The notes below the pieces were generated by a model. The model did no database searches. It was not told the DNA's origin and saw nothing but the letters and a program-made list of their open reading frames with translations. A DNA stretch of 64,000 nt from Episyrphus balteatus (Eukaryota > Arthropoda > Insecta > Diptera > Syrphidae). Shown piece after piece: positions 36,401-47,056 of the stretch (the first letter of the stretch is position 1; each line of letters begins with the position of its first letter). The DNA lies in the NCBI RefSeq assembly GCF_945859705.1, contig NC_079135.1, positions 20,090,501-20,154,500 of the forward strand, in the 5' to 3' direction. Position numbers and translations under genes: made by a program.

Positions 36401-39400
36401 TAAACACTTTCTAAAAAAATATTTTTATTGCAATAGCTTACTAATCCAGTCAAATAAGGGTTTAACCTCGGAATGAATCTTAATAGAAATTTTTTTTTGC
36501 TCAATATCTTCCTTTTGCCATTCTATAACATATCTCAAAAGTCTAGAAAATCCGAGATTTTCAAAATTAGCAAAAATAGGCTATGGTATTATATACACAT
36601 ATGATACATGATTTCAAGGTATTTTTTAATGCTGATTCCAAAATCTAAAATCAAGACAATCTGACGTCTCTGAAAAAAGTTATACCTGTTTTTCATCTTT
36701 CAACCCATATTATTATAACAGTTGCTAACCTACTACCGAAAAACCCTTAAAAGTTATGGTATAGATGAACCAAATTTTGCATGAAGATTTTAGAATCCAT
36801 CAAAAAAAAAAATGTTTTTTTTTTGACAATTTTTAAAAAAATTTTTGATACTGATTTTGGTTTTTGAAATTTTGTTTTTACTAAGCATAAAATACGACAC
36901 TATTAGGGAACTCAGCCTTACAGATCCTATTTTGATGATCTTTTTTTTCAAACGTCGCGTCGATTATTTAATCGTACCTATTGTTTTTATAAATTTAAAA
37001 GAAGATTTTTGTGAAGAAAAAGTTTCTTTTCAATTCCATAAATTAAGTAATATCAAAAATTTCAACAAGTAATAAAATATGAATCTATTTTTCAAAATTA
37101 TACTGACTTATTTATTGCTAGTTGAATTCAGAAATGGAAATAACAATATGGGCGAAAATACTATATAGTGCCTAAAAAAATGTCCTTATTTTAATTTCAT
37201 TTTTCTTGAAGAAAATGTAGAAATTAGTAGAAAAACTATAATGAGTTATAAAATTAACATTATTTACTTTTTGAAATCCAAATTTGGATCGAATTGTTTA
37301 CAAAACACGGTAATATTGTGGTTTATTTTGGTAACGCAGTGGTATTTAAAGTTTTAAAACTGATTTTGGTAATAAACTATTTAATTGAAATTAATTTTTT
37401 TCTGTGATTTAACTTCATAGGAGACTTACTTTGTTCCTATAGTTTCAAATAGGAAAATCGGAAAGCTTAATTATATAATTTTACAAATAAAACTGAAATT
37501 TGCAGTAAAGTAACGCAGTTGTTTATTATAAATATTGAAATATCATTCCAAAAATATCGGTGCAAATGTTATTTTATAATTGATTAATGTATAACCATTC
37601 TATGTCAATTTAAATATATGGAAATACATAATTGACTTAATATAGATAAAAATTTCAGAAAACACACAAAAAAATGATTTTTATTTTTGAAAAATCAATT
37701 TTTCAAAAATTTTCAAATTTTGATTGTTTTTGGAAATTTTGTTATAACGTATTTAGCAATAATGTTGAAAAACAATTTTATAAATATTCTAATGATTTTG
37801 AATTTTTTTAAAATACACTTTAGCAGGAAAATTGAAATTGCGTACAATTGGAGCTAAATTTGATTTAAGAAATTATTTTTTAAGTCTACCAAAATTTTAA
37901 TAAATAAATAAATTTAATAAAATTTTATAAAAAATTAAAAACATTTTTTTTTTGAAAAAAAAAAAAGATTTTTTTTTGCCGAAAAATCAATTTTTCCTAA
38001 AAAAAAAAGATTTTCTTATGAATGTTGATTTACGAAATTAAGGCTCCCCTCGCAATTCACTAGGTATATCCCGAGAAAAAAAAAACTGAAAAAAATTGTT
38101 TCGTAAAAAAATTTTGACCCTATTCAGTTCCTAAGAATATTGATATTGTAACGCAAAAAAATTGAGGAATACAAACAATTTTTAGCAGTTAAAAAAGCGA
38201 TTTTGACCCAAATTGATATTATTGGCACTTATAGATTGTCAGTTCAGTTGAATAAGATAATTTTTTTTGTTGAATTTAAGTTAACAAAAATTAAAAATAT
38301 ATTAATTTCATAAGAAAAAACTTACTTTCCAGGCATGGCACTAACACGTTGTGTTGAAATTGCATAAGAATTCTTCTTATAAGCTGTACAAAATTTGGTA
38401 TGACAATCAGGATGTTGTTTATAAAGATTTTCAACTAACGCAGAATCACCAGTATTATTGTGTCCAAATAATTTATCTGTTAATACTTCTGTTTCAGCTA
38501 TATATCTTATATTCATAAAAGCATAAAGAGATTTATCTTCAATTTGCTATAAAAATTCAATGAAAAATAAAAATTTATTAAATAAAATTTAAAAATAATA
38601 TCAAATACACCCTCTTACTTTATGATTTATAAATAATTGTGAATAAAGTGGAATAACATCCCAACGGGCACTACAAGTTCCATTTTCATAATTTGACCAA
38701 TTGATATATCGGTCTTCTTTAACACAATTGTATTGGTAACGTCCAACAGATTGAAAACATTGAATGTCAGGTAGAGTTTGGGCAAATGATATCCTTTCAA
38801 AAGTTGTTCCTTTAATTTTTTTTTTGAAAAATTGTAAATACAAAATTTAATATTATACGAAGAGATTTTTAAATTTATATTTACCCTCGATAAGATCAAA
38901 TTTGCCACTGTTTCGAACTTCTCGAGATGATTTATCTAAAGTCCATTTAGTTTTTTGGATAAGGGTTTTCATATCGTTTTTGTATTCGTCTATTAGACTC
39001 ATAGCATTGTCCTTGGTTGCTTCAGCCTCTGCAAAATATATAAGTCAATTTTGTGTTTTCGAAGATTAGGGAGGTTTGAAATTTTTTTACCGCCAATTTT
39101 GCCACCACGAATTTCATCTTGATATTGAATAACATGAGCTGATACAGCCATAACATATCCTTCAGTCAAAACTTTAATCATGTACAAGGACGATTTGAAA
39201 ATTCTATTGTGCAATGAATCAGAATTGTAATCATCTTCTGTCGAAACCTGCAAAAAAAAAAAAGATACAAATATTTGATTTATTGAAGGTTTACAGGAAG
39301 TTCTAAAAATGGAGAGAATTGCCAGACTTAAAAATAAAAACCGAAAAAAGCGTATTGCAACGATATCACGTAGCTCTCAGGACAAAAAAAAAGGGTTAGG

Positions 39401-40331
39401 GTCAAAATCCCGAAAACCCAAAATTTCGAAAATCAAGAACCCCGAAAATATTTGTGAATATATGTTCTGTTTTATTTTCGGGGGGTTTTCGGGATTCTGA
39501 AGTTTCTGGATTTCGGATTTTCCGTATTCTAGATTTTCTGCATTCAAAATTTCGTAATTGTGTCCGTCTCCCAAAAAAAAAATGCTCAACTTTAAAAAAT
39601 CTTTAACTCCAATTTTGGTTAAGTTTTAAACCAATTTTTTGAATTTTGATTTTCCTAAACTTCAAAATCCTTACCAAGTTTAAAGTTATTCATCAAAAAT
39701 TACTCACCAACAAATCTTCCTTCTCCAAAAGATAATCAAAAAATAACTTAATCGGTTTCAATGAAGCCAATCCACTAAAAGCTGGTGAAATAAAATCACT
39801 AACAAACGATCTTAGCTTTCGTCTAAAACGACTATCATAATTCATCATATCTTGAAAAGTACTTTCCTTCTGCGGACCAACTACTTTACGATTAATTACA
39901 ATCTTCATTTTATCAACAAAAATTCGATGAAGATAATCAAGTGTTTTGCGTAATTTTTCAAAAAACTCATGAGTTTCGACTGTAAGTGTAAGTTCACGAA
40001 TAATCATTTCAGATTGTTCAATAATATGAACATCAAGATTTTTGATTTCGTCCAATAGAACCGTATTAAGTTCTAAAAGATCGAGTTTTGAAAGTGTTTC
40101 TGCGATTTCTTGTTCTTGTTTTTCAGGTTTTAATATGTTGGCACATACATTCATTAGTCCTAGGGACCCAGCTAGAATGGGTCCAATTGGTGGAGGAATG
40201 GCTAAAGCTGTTAACACTGAACTTGCAACGGGTAGGACAATGGTAGTTGCTGCATCGAGTGCACTTTGTAACGCAACTGAATTCACAAAGACCATTAAAC
40301 AAATTAATAAATAATGTGTCTTGAACTTCAT
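33085..40331 (-). CDS. Secreted DUF4803-like protein, 8-exon gene (isoform B)
   Basis: Eight exons join in frame to 1,998 nt, 665 aa plus TGA: 40331-39708, 39247-39091, 39028-38885, 38809-38619, 38546-38326, 33893-33682, 33611-33500, 33421-33085. Every junction is GT..AG and phases match. The start is the Met at 40331 rather than the ORF Met at 40472, because it opens a signal peptide (residues 1 to about 23) and lies 66 nt below a predicted initiator. Then come a hydrophobic hairpin-like segment (28-62, PPPIGP turn at 46-51), predicted helices (70-150), a conserved block (159-177) and a part with most cysteines and NGT/NNT glycosylation sequons (about 316-450). By recollection it resembles Pfam DUF4803, insect secreted proteins of unknown function; the name is tentative, the gene model is not. 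Intron 5 (4.4 kb) is TE-filled. No catalytic motif recognised. Confidence 0.88.
33500..33611 (-). CDS. Exon 7, residues 517-553
   Basis: 112 nt between a TTCTTTTTAG acceptor and a GTAAGT donor. Codes for a Lys/Thr-rich strand-like segment (MKKTTFRGGLIKFITNGFNP). Too short to call alone; supported by frame continuity on both sides. Confidence 0.85.
33682..33893 (-). CDS. Exon 6, residues 446-516
   Basis: Begins after a CTTTTTGATAG acceptor; the first base completes an Asn codon split over the 4.4-kb intron 5. Contains GLRYRLENKVIYMDIQQGKY and a PVFWTKTPESNEIAYLG stretch. Donor GTAAGA. ORF bases upstream of 33893 are intron read-through. Confidence 0.87.
35441..35809. mobile_element. Palindromic element in intron 5
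   Basis: Arms of about 160 bp (35441-35600 and 35644-35809) are reverse complements with few mismatches; TTTTTGTCCATGAATTGAAT is mirrored at 35758-35777. The 43-base loop is T-rich. No target duplication identified. If transcribed in the pre-mRNA it would form a strong hairpin. Confidence 0.8.
35830..36290. repeat. Decayed ACAGTATTTTG / ACAGAATTTTG repeat fragments
   Basis: Scattered TACAGTATTTTG, ACAGAATTTTG and CAGAATTTTGTAA units (35835-35970, 36185-36280) match the monomer of the FB-like elements at 14238 and 18056, but the array is broken and diverged. Probably an old insertion of the same family. Confidence 0.55.
36447..36801 (+). mobile_element. Partial third copy of the 1,494-bp foldback element
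   Basis: Starts CAGTCAAATAAGGGTTTAAC like the inverse right end of copies 1 and 2, then follows their arm to about 36801. It lacks the roughly 30 bases containing CATGTCCGCTTGTCGCG. Loop and opposite arm are missing. It lies antisense inside intron 5. Confidence 0.8.
38326..38546 (-). CDS. Exon 5, residues 373-445
   Basis: Runs from a TTTTTATAG acceptor (CAA ATT GAA start) to a GTAAGT donor in phase 2. Contains an NNT glycosylation sequon (HNNTGDS) and a two-cysteine loop (PDCHTKFC) that could form a disulfide in the secreted product. Confidence 0.88.
38619..38809 (-). CDS. Exon 4, residues 309-372
   Basis: Preceded by a 75-bp intron with an AATTAAAG acceptor and ended by AAA|GTAAGA. Three cysteines (IQC, YNC, GTC) and a WSNYENGTC segment with a glycosylation sequon. 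An overlapping minus-strand ORF at 38627-38908 is another frame. Confidence 0.87.
38885..39028 (-). CDS. Exon 3, residues 261-308
   Basis: A 62-bp intron with a TATTTTGCAG acceptor precedes it; the donor is GAGG|GTAAAT. Codes for a charged helix-prone stretch (EYKNDMKTLIQKTKWTLDK). It has no ATG-initiated ORF in the right frame, so it is found only by splice logic and phase. Confidence 0.83.
39091..39247 (-). CDS. Exon 2, residues 209-260 (shared acceptor)
   Basis: Acceptor TTTTTTTTGCAG|GTT in phase 0, donor GGCG|GTAAAA in phase 1. Encodes VSTEDDYNSDSLHNRIFKSS and then a helix (YMIKVLTEGYVMAVSAHVIQ). Its phase-0 acceptor is compatible with the donors of both first exons, at 39708 and at 47180. 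Confidence 0.88.
39393..39572. mobile_element. 180-bp GGG..CCC element of ATCCCGAAAACCC units, intron 1
   Basis: Starts GGGTTAGGGTCAAAATCCCG and ends CCGTCTCCC, flanked by nine A on each side (39384-39392, 39573-39581), a possible 9-bp target duplication, although a poly-A target makes this weak. The left half has CCCGAAAACCCA units, the right half the inverse (TTTTCGGGGGGTTTTCGGGA). Same end sequence as the elements at 14238 and 18056 but a different internal unit. Confidence 0.7.
39708..40331 (-). CDS. Exon 1B: signal peptide and N-terminal domain (residues 1-208)
   Basis: Opens MKFKTHYLLICLMVFVNSVA, a clear secretory signal. Residues 31-62 are hydrophobic with the PPPIGP break; 70-150 are predicted helical; 159-177 reads FQDMMNYDSRFRRKLRSFV, identical in exon 1A. 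Ends TTG|GTGAGT in phase 0. About 60% identical by eye to exon 1A, with the signal peptide and the 68-82 linker differing most. Only the internal Met gives a signal peptide at the right place, so the upstream Met at 40472 is rejected. Confidence 0.9.
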
Positions 40332-40396
40332 TTTAAAAAAATATCTTTTCTTAAAGATCACTGCAAACTGATAGTGATTGATTTTGTCAAAGAAAC

Positions 40397-40478
40397 TGTT
40401 GCTAAATTTGTTAAAATGACAGTATTTATGATTTTTTGCAATAAAAATCCATGCCAATGAACAGTTGTTCAAACGAAG
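40397..40478 (-). promoter_or_regulatory. Predicted core promoter and upstream box of exon 1B
   Basis: On the minus strand: upstream box CTTCGTTTGAACAACTGTT (40478-40460, containing the E-box-like CAACTG), TATA-like ATAAATA (40429-40423) and initiator-like AACAGTTTC with CAGT A at 40397, 32 nt below the TATA start. The same three parts with near-identical spacing precede exon 1A. Gives a 66-nt 5' UTR. No experimental support available. Confidence 0.55.
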
Positions 40479-40997
40479 AGTCTGTTAGAAAGCTATGTAT
40501 TATATCATCTCAAAAGTTGTTTTGTGAGAGCTCAAGGTTTTGCTTAGAAAAAAAAAAAAATAAAACAAATATTTTTACGTAATTTAAATTTTTTGATTTG
40601 TGAAATGCGTTTTTATACAACGACACAGTGGTGCTTTTTATGAATTTCAAGGTCAAAATTCATTCTTTTACTGAAGATTATTTATTAATAAAAAAACATC
40701 ACTATTCTAAAATCTAACAAAAAAAACTTTTGACTTTTGTAATTTCAAAATTCAGGTAATTTTTAAGTTCGATTTTAACTACCTAAATTTAAATGAAAAA
40801 CATGTTAAAAGTATTTTAATTAAGATATTAATTTTCATTTTATTTATTTTTATTTGTAAAAAAAATTAACAATATAAATAATTAAAATTTTCACTTTAAG
40901 AACTTATTTATGTCATATTTGCGATTTTATTTTTTAATTTGCCCAATTTTAAGAAATTTTTTATCAATTTTCATTAAAACATTGACTTTTTTGGAGT
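40479..40997. other. AT-rich spacer upstream of exon 1B
   Basis: No gene or repeat recognised; if exon 1A is spliced to exon 2 this lies inside a 7.9-kb intron. Confidence 0.4.
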
Positions 40998-40999
40998 TA

Positions 41000-41188
41000 C
41001 AGTAGCGAGCAAAAAAAAAATGCAAACAATTTTTTGCTCGTCTAAAAATGCTTACTTAGGTAGACTTTTGACCAAATAATGGTTTTGGAGTAAAATATTC
41101 CACAAATTGACTAACCAAATTTAGTAACTTAGTTCTTGTTCAAAACTCTTTACACCTCTTTCGTTTGCATTTTTTTTGCTCGCTGCTG
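41000..41188. mobile_element. 189-bp TA-flanked MITE, CAGTAGCGAGCAAAA ends
   Basis: The left end CAGTAGCGAGCAAAAAAAAA continues to ATGCAAAC. The right end is its mirror, GTTTGCATTTTTTTTGCTCG then CTGCTG. TA lies at 40998-40999 and 41189-41190. The CAGT-type end and TA duplication fit a Tc1/mariner-derived MITE (inference). No ORF. Confidence 0.8.
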
Positions 41189-41543
41189 TATATCGTTGCC
41201 AACTTTGTTTTCAAATAATACTAAATTTTTAAGACAAACAAAATTGAATTTGAACTAAATTACACTTTCTTAAAAAGTGTTGATATGCCGAGATCTGATG
41301 TCAATAAAAAGGCTATGATATCAAAATAATGAACTATTATTACTTTAAATAAGAGGTCATAGAAAAGTCTATAAATGTACCACATTTAATTGGTTTTTGA
41401 CAAAAAATGGCCATGGAAATGAGTTTTAGCGCCGAAATTCATAAAGTATAAAAAAACACGTATACACCACAGTGAACACAAATTAGTTTTGTTTTTAGAA
41501 AAGTTGCACAGAATCTGATCATTTCTTTTTATTTTTTATGATA

Positions 41544-43037
41544 CAGTAAAATAGGGAGAAAAAAGGGGTAAATCTCGGAATGAATGTTAGTAGAAATTTT
41601 TTTTGCTCAATATCTTCCTTTTGCCATTCTATAACATATCACAAAAGTCTAGAAAAATCTCATGTCCGCTTGTAGCGATTTCAAGGTCAAATCGCGAAAT
41701 GGAGATTTTCAAAATTAGCAGAAATAGGCTATGGTACTATATACACATATGATACATGATGTCAAGGTATTTTTTAATGCTGATTCCAAAAAATCTAAAA
41801 TCAAGACAATCTGACGTCTCTGGAAAAAGTTATACCTGTTTTTCATCTGTCAACTCATATTATTATAACAGTTGCAAACTTACTGCTGAAAAACCCTTAA
41901 AAGTTATGGTAGATGAACCAAATTTTGCATGAAGATTTTAGAACCCATCATTATTAAAAATCAAAACAATCCATTACAAAAAATATATATACCTACGAAA
42001 TAATAGTATTTTTTGATGGAGGGGCAAATTTTAGGATATGCACTAAAGAAGATCCTTGTTCATCTTAGGAATAAGTGCTAATAGGCTAATTTTTTCATTT
42101 TAATCTTTGTTTGGATATTCTTTAACTACCCTCAAAAATCTAAAAAAATCTCATGTCCGCAAGTCCTAATTTTCTTGGTTTGAAGATAAGGTGCAGATTT
42201 TAAAAAATTGAAAAACTACACTTCAGATATTTGTGTCAGATCAACATGAATAAGGTGCATTACTTTTCAGGGATGGTCAGGTTGACTTGTTTGTGAGTTT
42301 TGTTGGAATAAGTGTTAAAAAATACCTCTAAATCATGTCGCTTATGTTGGTATACATATAAAAATTTAAACTTTTCTTATTAATTTTTTAAAATCTGCAC
42401 CTTATTTTCAAACCAAGAAAATTAGGACTTGCGGACATGAGATTTTTTTAGATTTTTGAGGGTAGTTAAAGAATATCCAAACAAAGATTAAAATGAAAAA
42501 ATTAGCCTATTAGCACTTATTCCTAAGATGAACAAGGATCTTCTTTAGTGCATATCCTAAAATTTGCCCCTCCATCAAAAAATACTATTATTTCGTAGGT
42601 ATATATATTTTTTGTAATGGATTGTTTTGATTTTTAATAATGATGGGTTCTAAAATCTTCATGCAAAATTTGGTTCATCTACCATAACTTTTAAGGGTTT
42701 TTCGGCAGTAAGTTTGCAACTGTTATAATAATATGAGTTGACAGATGAAAAACAGGTATAACTTTTTCCAGAGACGTCAGATTGTCTTGATTTTAGATTT
42801 TTTGGAATCAGCATTAAAAAATACCTTGACATCATGTATCATATGTGTATATAGTACCATAGCCTATTTCTGCTAATTTTGAAAATCTCCATTTCGCGAT
42901 TTGACCTTGAAATCGCTACAAGCGGACATGAGATTTTTCTAGACTTTTGTGATATGTTATAGAATGGCAAAAGGAAGATATTGAGCAAAACAAATTTCTA
43001 CTAACATTCATTCCGAGGTTAAACCCTTATTTGACTG
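41544..43037. mobile_element. Foldback element, copy 2
   Basis: 1,494 bp, the same length as copy 1 at 2156-3649, with the same arms, loop and CAGTAAAATA end; only scattered base changes, so both moved or were copied recently. Situated between exons 1A and 1B. Confidence 0.88.
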
Positions 43038-43254
43038 GATTAATAGGAGATGATCAGTTCAAAGCAGTTGTTTTTCTTGAAATGAAAATTTGAAAAACAA
43101 AAAAAGATTTTATAAATGAATAACTATGCAAACATTAAAAAATATCCATAATTAAAAAACTATTAACCAACACATAATAGTCTAATAATTTGAATTTTTT
43201 TTTTTCAAAAATCATAAGTTTTTTTTTTTTGGAAAACTTTGCAAGATTTCAATA

Positions 43255-44269
43255 GGGTAAGTGGAGGGAATATGCCACACTTAACAATAAAACGATCATA
43301 TTAAATAGTAAAAGCAAGTTTAGTTCAAGATTTTTTTTTTTTTTATTTATTAGATTGTCATTTTGTTTAATAGAAAAACCAATAAAAACATAATTTTAAT
43401 TCGTTTAACTCATTTTAAATAAAGTTTTGAAAAAACCTTAATAAGTGGCATTTTACCCCAAAAGGTCCAAAAATATGAAAACATCCCTGAACAAAAATTA
43501 ACGCCAAATATCATGTCTAGACAGGAACACACGTTAGGCTTACATTTATCGCATCTTACCTTTTTTGAAGTAAATTTAATTGAAAAATCCAAAAAAAATA
43601 ACGTTTTTAAGCGAACTAAGTTTAATAAAAAGACAATATTGGACTTATATTTTCCGGAATATTTTCAAAAATAAATAAACAAAAGACTTGAGTGTCCGTG
43701 TGTCAGGTGAACTAAGCATTACTGAGCGAACTGAATTGTAAGAATTGCCAATATGAGCTTTGTAGTGTAAAATATTGAAAAGTGACATATAGCATTCGCA
43801 CTTTTATTTAAACTAAACACAAATTATTTAACCTTTTCACAAATATATTTCACCTTTTAGCAAATATATTTCACCTTTTAGCAAATATAATTAAACTAAA
43901 AGCAATTATAATTAAACTAAAGCAAACTATTTAAACTTTTAGCAATTCTATTTAACCAAAACACAAACTTATTTCACCTTCTAAATTCTTATCCCTTCTT
44001 CATAGCACGATATCAAAAGCCTTTTCTAAAAAAGGTTAAATCATTTTGCGTTTAGGTTTAATAGATTTGCGAAAAGTTTAAATAGTTTGCTTTAGTTTAA
44101 TTATGATTGCTTTTAGTTTAATTATATTTGCTAAAAGGTGAAATATATTTGCTAAAAGGTGAAATATATTTGTGAAAGGTGAAACTAATTTGTGTTTAGT
44201 TTAAATAAAAGTGCGAATGCTATATTACAAAAACCGGCATATTCGCCCGACTTACCCTTTTGCTACTAA
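43255..44269. mobile_element. Inverted-repeat element, GGGTAAGT ends, with nested insert
   Basis: GGGTAAGTGGAGGGAATATG at the left is mirrored by CATATTCGCCCGACTTACCC at the right (three mismatches). The left end is preceded by TA. Contains the nested element 43787-44225. The minus ORF at 43410-43592 is not recognisable. Ends resemble those of the TA-flanked element at 16900. Confidence 0.6.
43787..44225. mobile_element. 439-bp MITE of TTAAACTAAAAGCAAATA units
   Basis: Perfect 15-bp ends (ATATAGCATTCGCAC and mirror GTGCGAATGCTATAT). The arms of about 190 bp are made of short related units (TTTCACCTTTTAGCAAATATA, with TTAAACTAAAAGCAATTATA) mirrored in the right arm around a loop at about 43980-44035. 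TA duplication is possible within the ATAT end. Another foldback built from short tandem units. Confidence 0.8.
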
Positions 44270-44751
44270 AATTTTAGATTGAAATTAATAAGTCCCTAAT
44301 AAAAAATTCTGAAATATATGTTTAGTATTGAAAATATTTTAACGGAAGCTTTATGGTGATATCTAAAAATTTTGGATCTCATTTTAGTAAATTTTTAAAG
44401 CAAGCCAAATTTTTTTTTTGAATTTTCTGCTAAAATAAGTCTGAATTTGCCAGTAAAATCATAAATAAAAAAAGATTTTGCTGGCATCCAAATTTGAAGC
44501 TTTTCAAAACTGCATACACTTTATTTGTCTAAAATTTTTATTTGCTTAAAAATTCTAACAAAATAAAATAAAAGAAAGTGTACGTAAATGATTCATTTAA
44601 ACAGTAAATTGAGCTTTTCAAAAGAAAGTTTTTTGTGCAAGCCATAATTTCGAATCTCAAATGGTTTTAAAAATACTTAGTTTTGCTCAACTTCTTAGCT
44701 CATAAGTGAGCTTCCAACATAAAAAAACGCGAAATTAAAAAAAAAAAAAAA

Positions 44752-44834
44752 TGCAAAACACCGTAGTCGCCTTGACAAAAATGATACCTTGTGGGTAGGT
44801 ATCATTTTAGTCAAGGCGACTACGGTGTTTTGCA
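44752..44834. other. Compact near-perfect hairpin
   Basis: Two 38-base arms (44752-44789 and 44797-44834) pair with a single A:A mismatch around the 7-base loop TGTGGGT. GC content is higher than the surroundings. An isolated stem of this size could be a minimal MITE, a small-RNA precursor or a regulatory cruciform. It is more perfect than a typical animal pre-miRNA. Confidence 0.75.
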
Positions 44835-46168
44835 GATCTATTAGATTTTTTTTTTTAATTCAAGAAATTCTAGAAATCGTTACTTTCTGACAAATTATTG
44901 AACTTCTACATAAAATAAATATTTGCAACCCACCCTTACGCCACAAAAATAATCCTAGAAATATGCAACAAAAATAGCATGCTTTAAAATGTGTTCTTAA
45001 AAAGGGCACCATCTTGTTCTAGGAGCTGAATTCACATTTTAAACACAAAATTGAAATAAAAAGAACCCATGCACTTGCTTTTATAGTAAATGTACACTTT
45101 ATGGCCCAAATCCACAGCGGATTGTAGCCGCCCTACGGCGCTGGTCACCCTAAACACTTTAAGTTAAATCTTTTATGACAGAAAGAGTTTGTTTTTTTTT
45201 TAGCATTTCATATCAATAGTAATGCAAACAATTTACAATCTGTTTTTAAAAATACCGGAATTTAAAATCGTTAGAGCCAATTTAAAAAAAAAAAACTGTC
45301 ATTCTAAAGAATTTATTAGTTATTAAAAAAAAAAAAATTTCTTCAAACCGTTTTCAAAAAATTGGTTTTTCAAAAAACAAATTTTGATTACTTTTTATAA
45401 AATTTAGAAATGTATTCTTCGAAAATTTTATTAAATTTTGATATTTTCATTGAAATCAACCTTTTGGCTTGCGAGAAAATAAAAAATAAAAAATAAAACG
45501 TTTCTGTAACTAATACCATTAATATCCATTAAAAAATATTTTTTTTTTATTACAAAACTGGGTCTTATTTGTAACATTAAAGAAATTCTCTACAGGTAAA
45601 ATTCTATTTTTTTTTAACCAAAACTAATGGTAACCAAAAGAGAAATTTGTTTTTTTTTTTTTTTTCAAAAACTCCTCAAACTATTTTGATTCAAATTTTT
45701 TATTGAAATAAAACAAATATTATCTTTTAACCGTTATTAACGGTTCCTGTCATAGAACGGTATTTTTTATTTTTGAATTTCTAGTGAACAAAATACACAA
45801 GCGTTGCAGTAATTCTAGTTTAAAAATTTAACAAAAATTTCATAAAGAACATATTTAAATAATATTTAAAAAAAAATTATTTCGAAAAATCTTTTGTAAA
45901 CTATTTGGAAATTTTGTTCTAGTAGGTATGTTGATTTATTATTATGCTCTTATATGTCTTTTGGAAAAAATGTAAGAAAATTTCTTTCTTAAAAATTGTA
46001 TTTTTAAAAAATGATTCAAACGATTTCAATTTCTTTTTTTCAAAAATTTCTACATAATTGTAGAACAGATCAACTGGCACACACCAGTTCGTGGTCAAAA
46101 TTGTAAGAAAGAGCTTTATGTGTATTGTTAGATGTTAACAGTTAAAATTACATTTTAATAAAAATAAA
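44835..46168. other. AT-rich spacer with diverged repeat
   Basis: No gene or lost exon of the DUF4803-like gene recognised. 45655-45790 carries TTATTAACGGTTCCTGTCAT, a diverged relative of the repeat at 46169-47056. Confidence 0.45.
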
Positions 46169-46991
46169 ATGCACGACTGGGGTCGCACGTACTTGCTCTT
46201 ATGCTTAAACTTACTCCAATGTTAAAGCTTTTTATTCAAGAAAATTAAGAAAATTTAAAATTTGATATTTTCAAAAACAAAATCTGTTTTTATAATTAAT
46301 TAAATACCGTTTAAGATGATCTTTCACAAAAAACGAAGTATGCCAGTTTACTTCTTGTATAAAAAGGAATTTTTAGAAAAAAAATTTCGAAAATCGTTAG
46401 GGTCGTTTTTTAAAAAAATAATTTTTTATATATAAAAATTTTCTATCATAATTCAAAAAAAAGGTTTTTATGCCATTTTGAAGAAATAATTTATTTACGC
46501 ATAAAAACGAAATTTCAAAATTTTTCATAAACCCGTTTTCAAAAAACTGATTTTTCAAAAAAAAATTTTGAAATATTTTTTAAAAATCCAAAAATAAGTT
46601 TTTTGAAAATTTTCTAAAGTTTTAATATTACCTTTACTTAAACGCTTTTGTATAAAAATTTTCGTTGAAATCGGGGTATTCTTGAACGAGATATTCATAA
46701 ATTAAAAAAACCGTTCTATGGCAGGTCCCGTTAATAACTGTAAAAAAAATAATTTTTATATTTCGAAAGTTGGCTCTTATGTGTAATACTTTATTCAAAA
46801 ATTTTAATCAAAATCGTTACAGCCGTTTTTGAAAAAAATTAACTTTTCTATTTCCGTTATATGACAGGTACCGTTAGTTTTGGTCCTAAAAAAAACATTT
46901 CAATTTGTCCTCTAGGGAATCACCCAAAACTGTTAACTACCAAGTTTGAACAAAATCACTCGAATAGTTTAGGCTGTAGCTCGAGGTACAT

Positions 46992-47054
<63 letters not shown>

Positions 47055-47056
47055 GT
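46169..47056 (+). repeat. Dispersed repeat, left copy beside exon 1A
   Basis: Begins ATGCACGACTGGGGTCGCAC near 46171, contains GTTCTATGGCAGGTCCCGTT (46711) and TAGGCTGTAGCTCGAGGTAC (46971), and ends in a GACA microsatellite. The same order occurs inverted at 48358-49187, so the two copies face each other across exon 1A. A LINE or SINE-like origin is possible; no ORF remains. Confidence 0.65.
46993..47056 (+). repeat. (CAGA)n microsatellite
   Basis: About 15 uninterrupted copies of CAGA at the end of the dispersed repeat; the counterpart in the inverted copy is a shorter GTCTGTCT run at 48359-48386. Confidence 0.95.

Larger units (their letters stand above)
33894..38325 (-). other. Intron 5, TE-rich
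   Basis: 4,432 bp between GTAAGT and TAG. Holds a possible TE stretch at about 34610-35300 (ACGCGGGCGGAGACC, and GGGGGGTCTATCTCCCCCC near 35222), a palindrome at 35441-35809, decayed ATTTTG/ACAG repeat at 35830-36290 and a partial foldback copy at 36447-36801. 36802-38280 is AT-rich with nothing recognised. The other coding introns are 60-80 bp or 460 bp, so this one has grown by insertion. Confidence 0.75.

Noticed and set aside
40332..40472. Upstream Met at 40472 as start of the DUF4803-like protein
   Set aside because: It would bury the signal peptide 47 residues inside the protein and would start in the predicted promoter.
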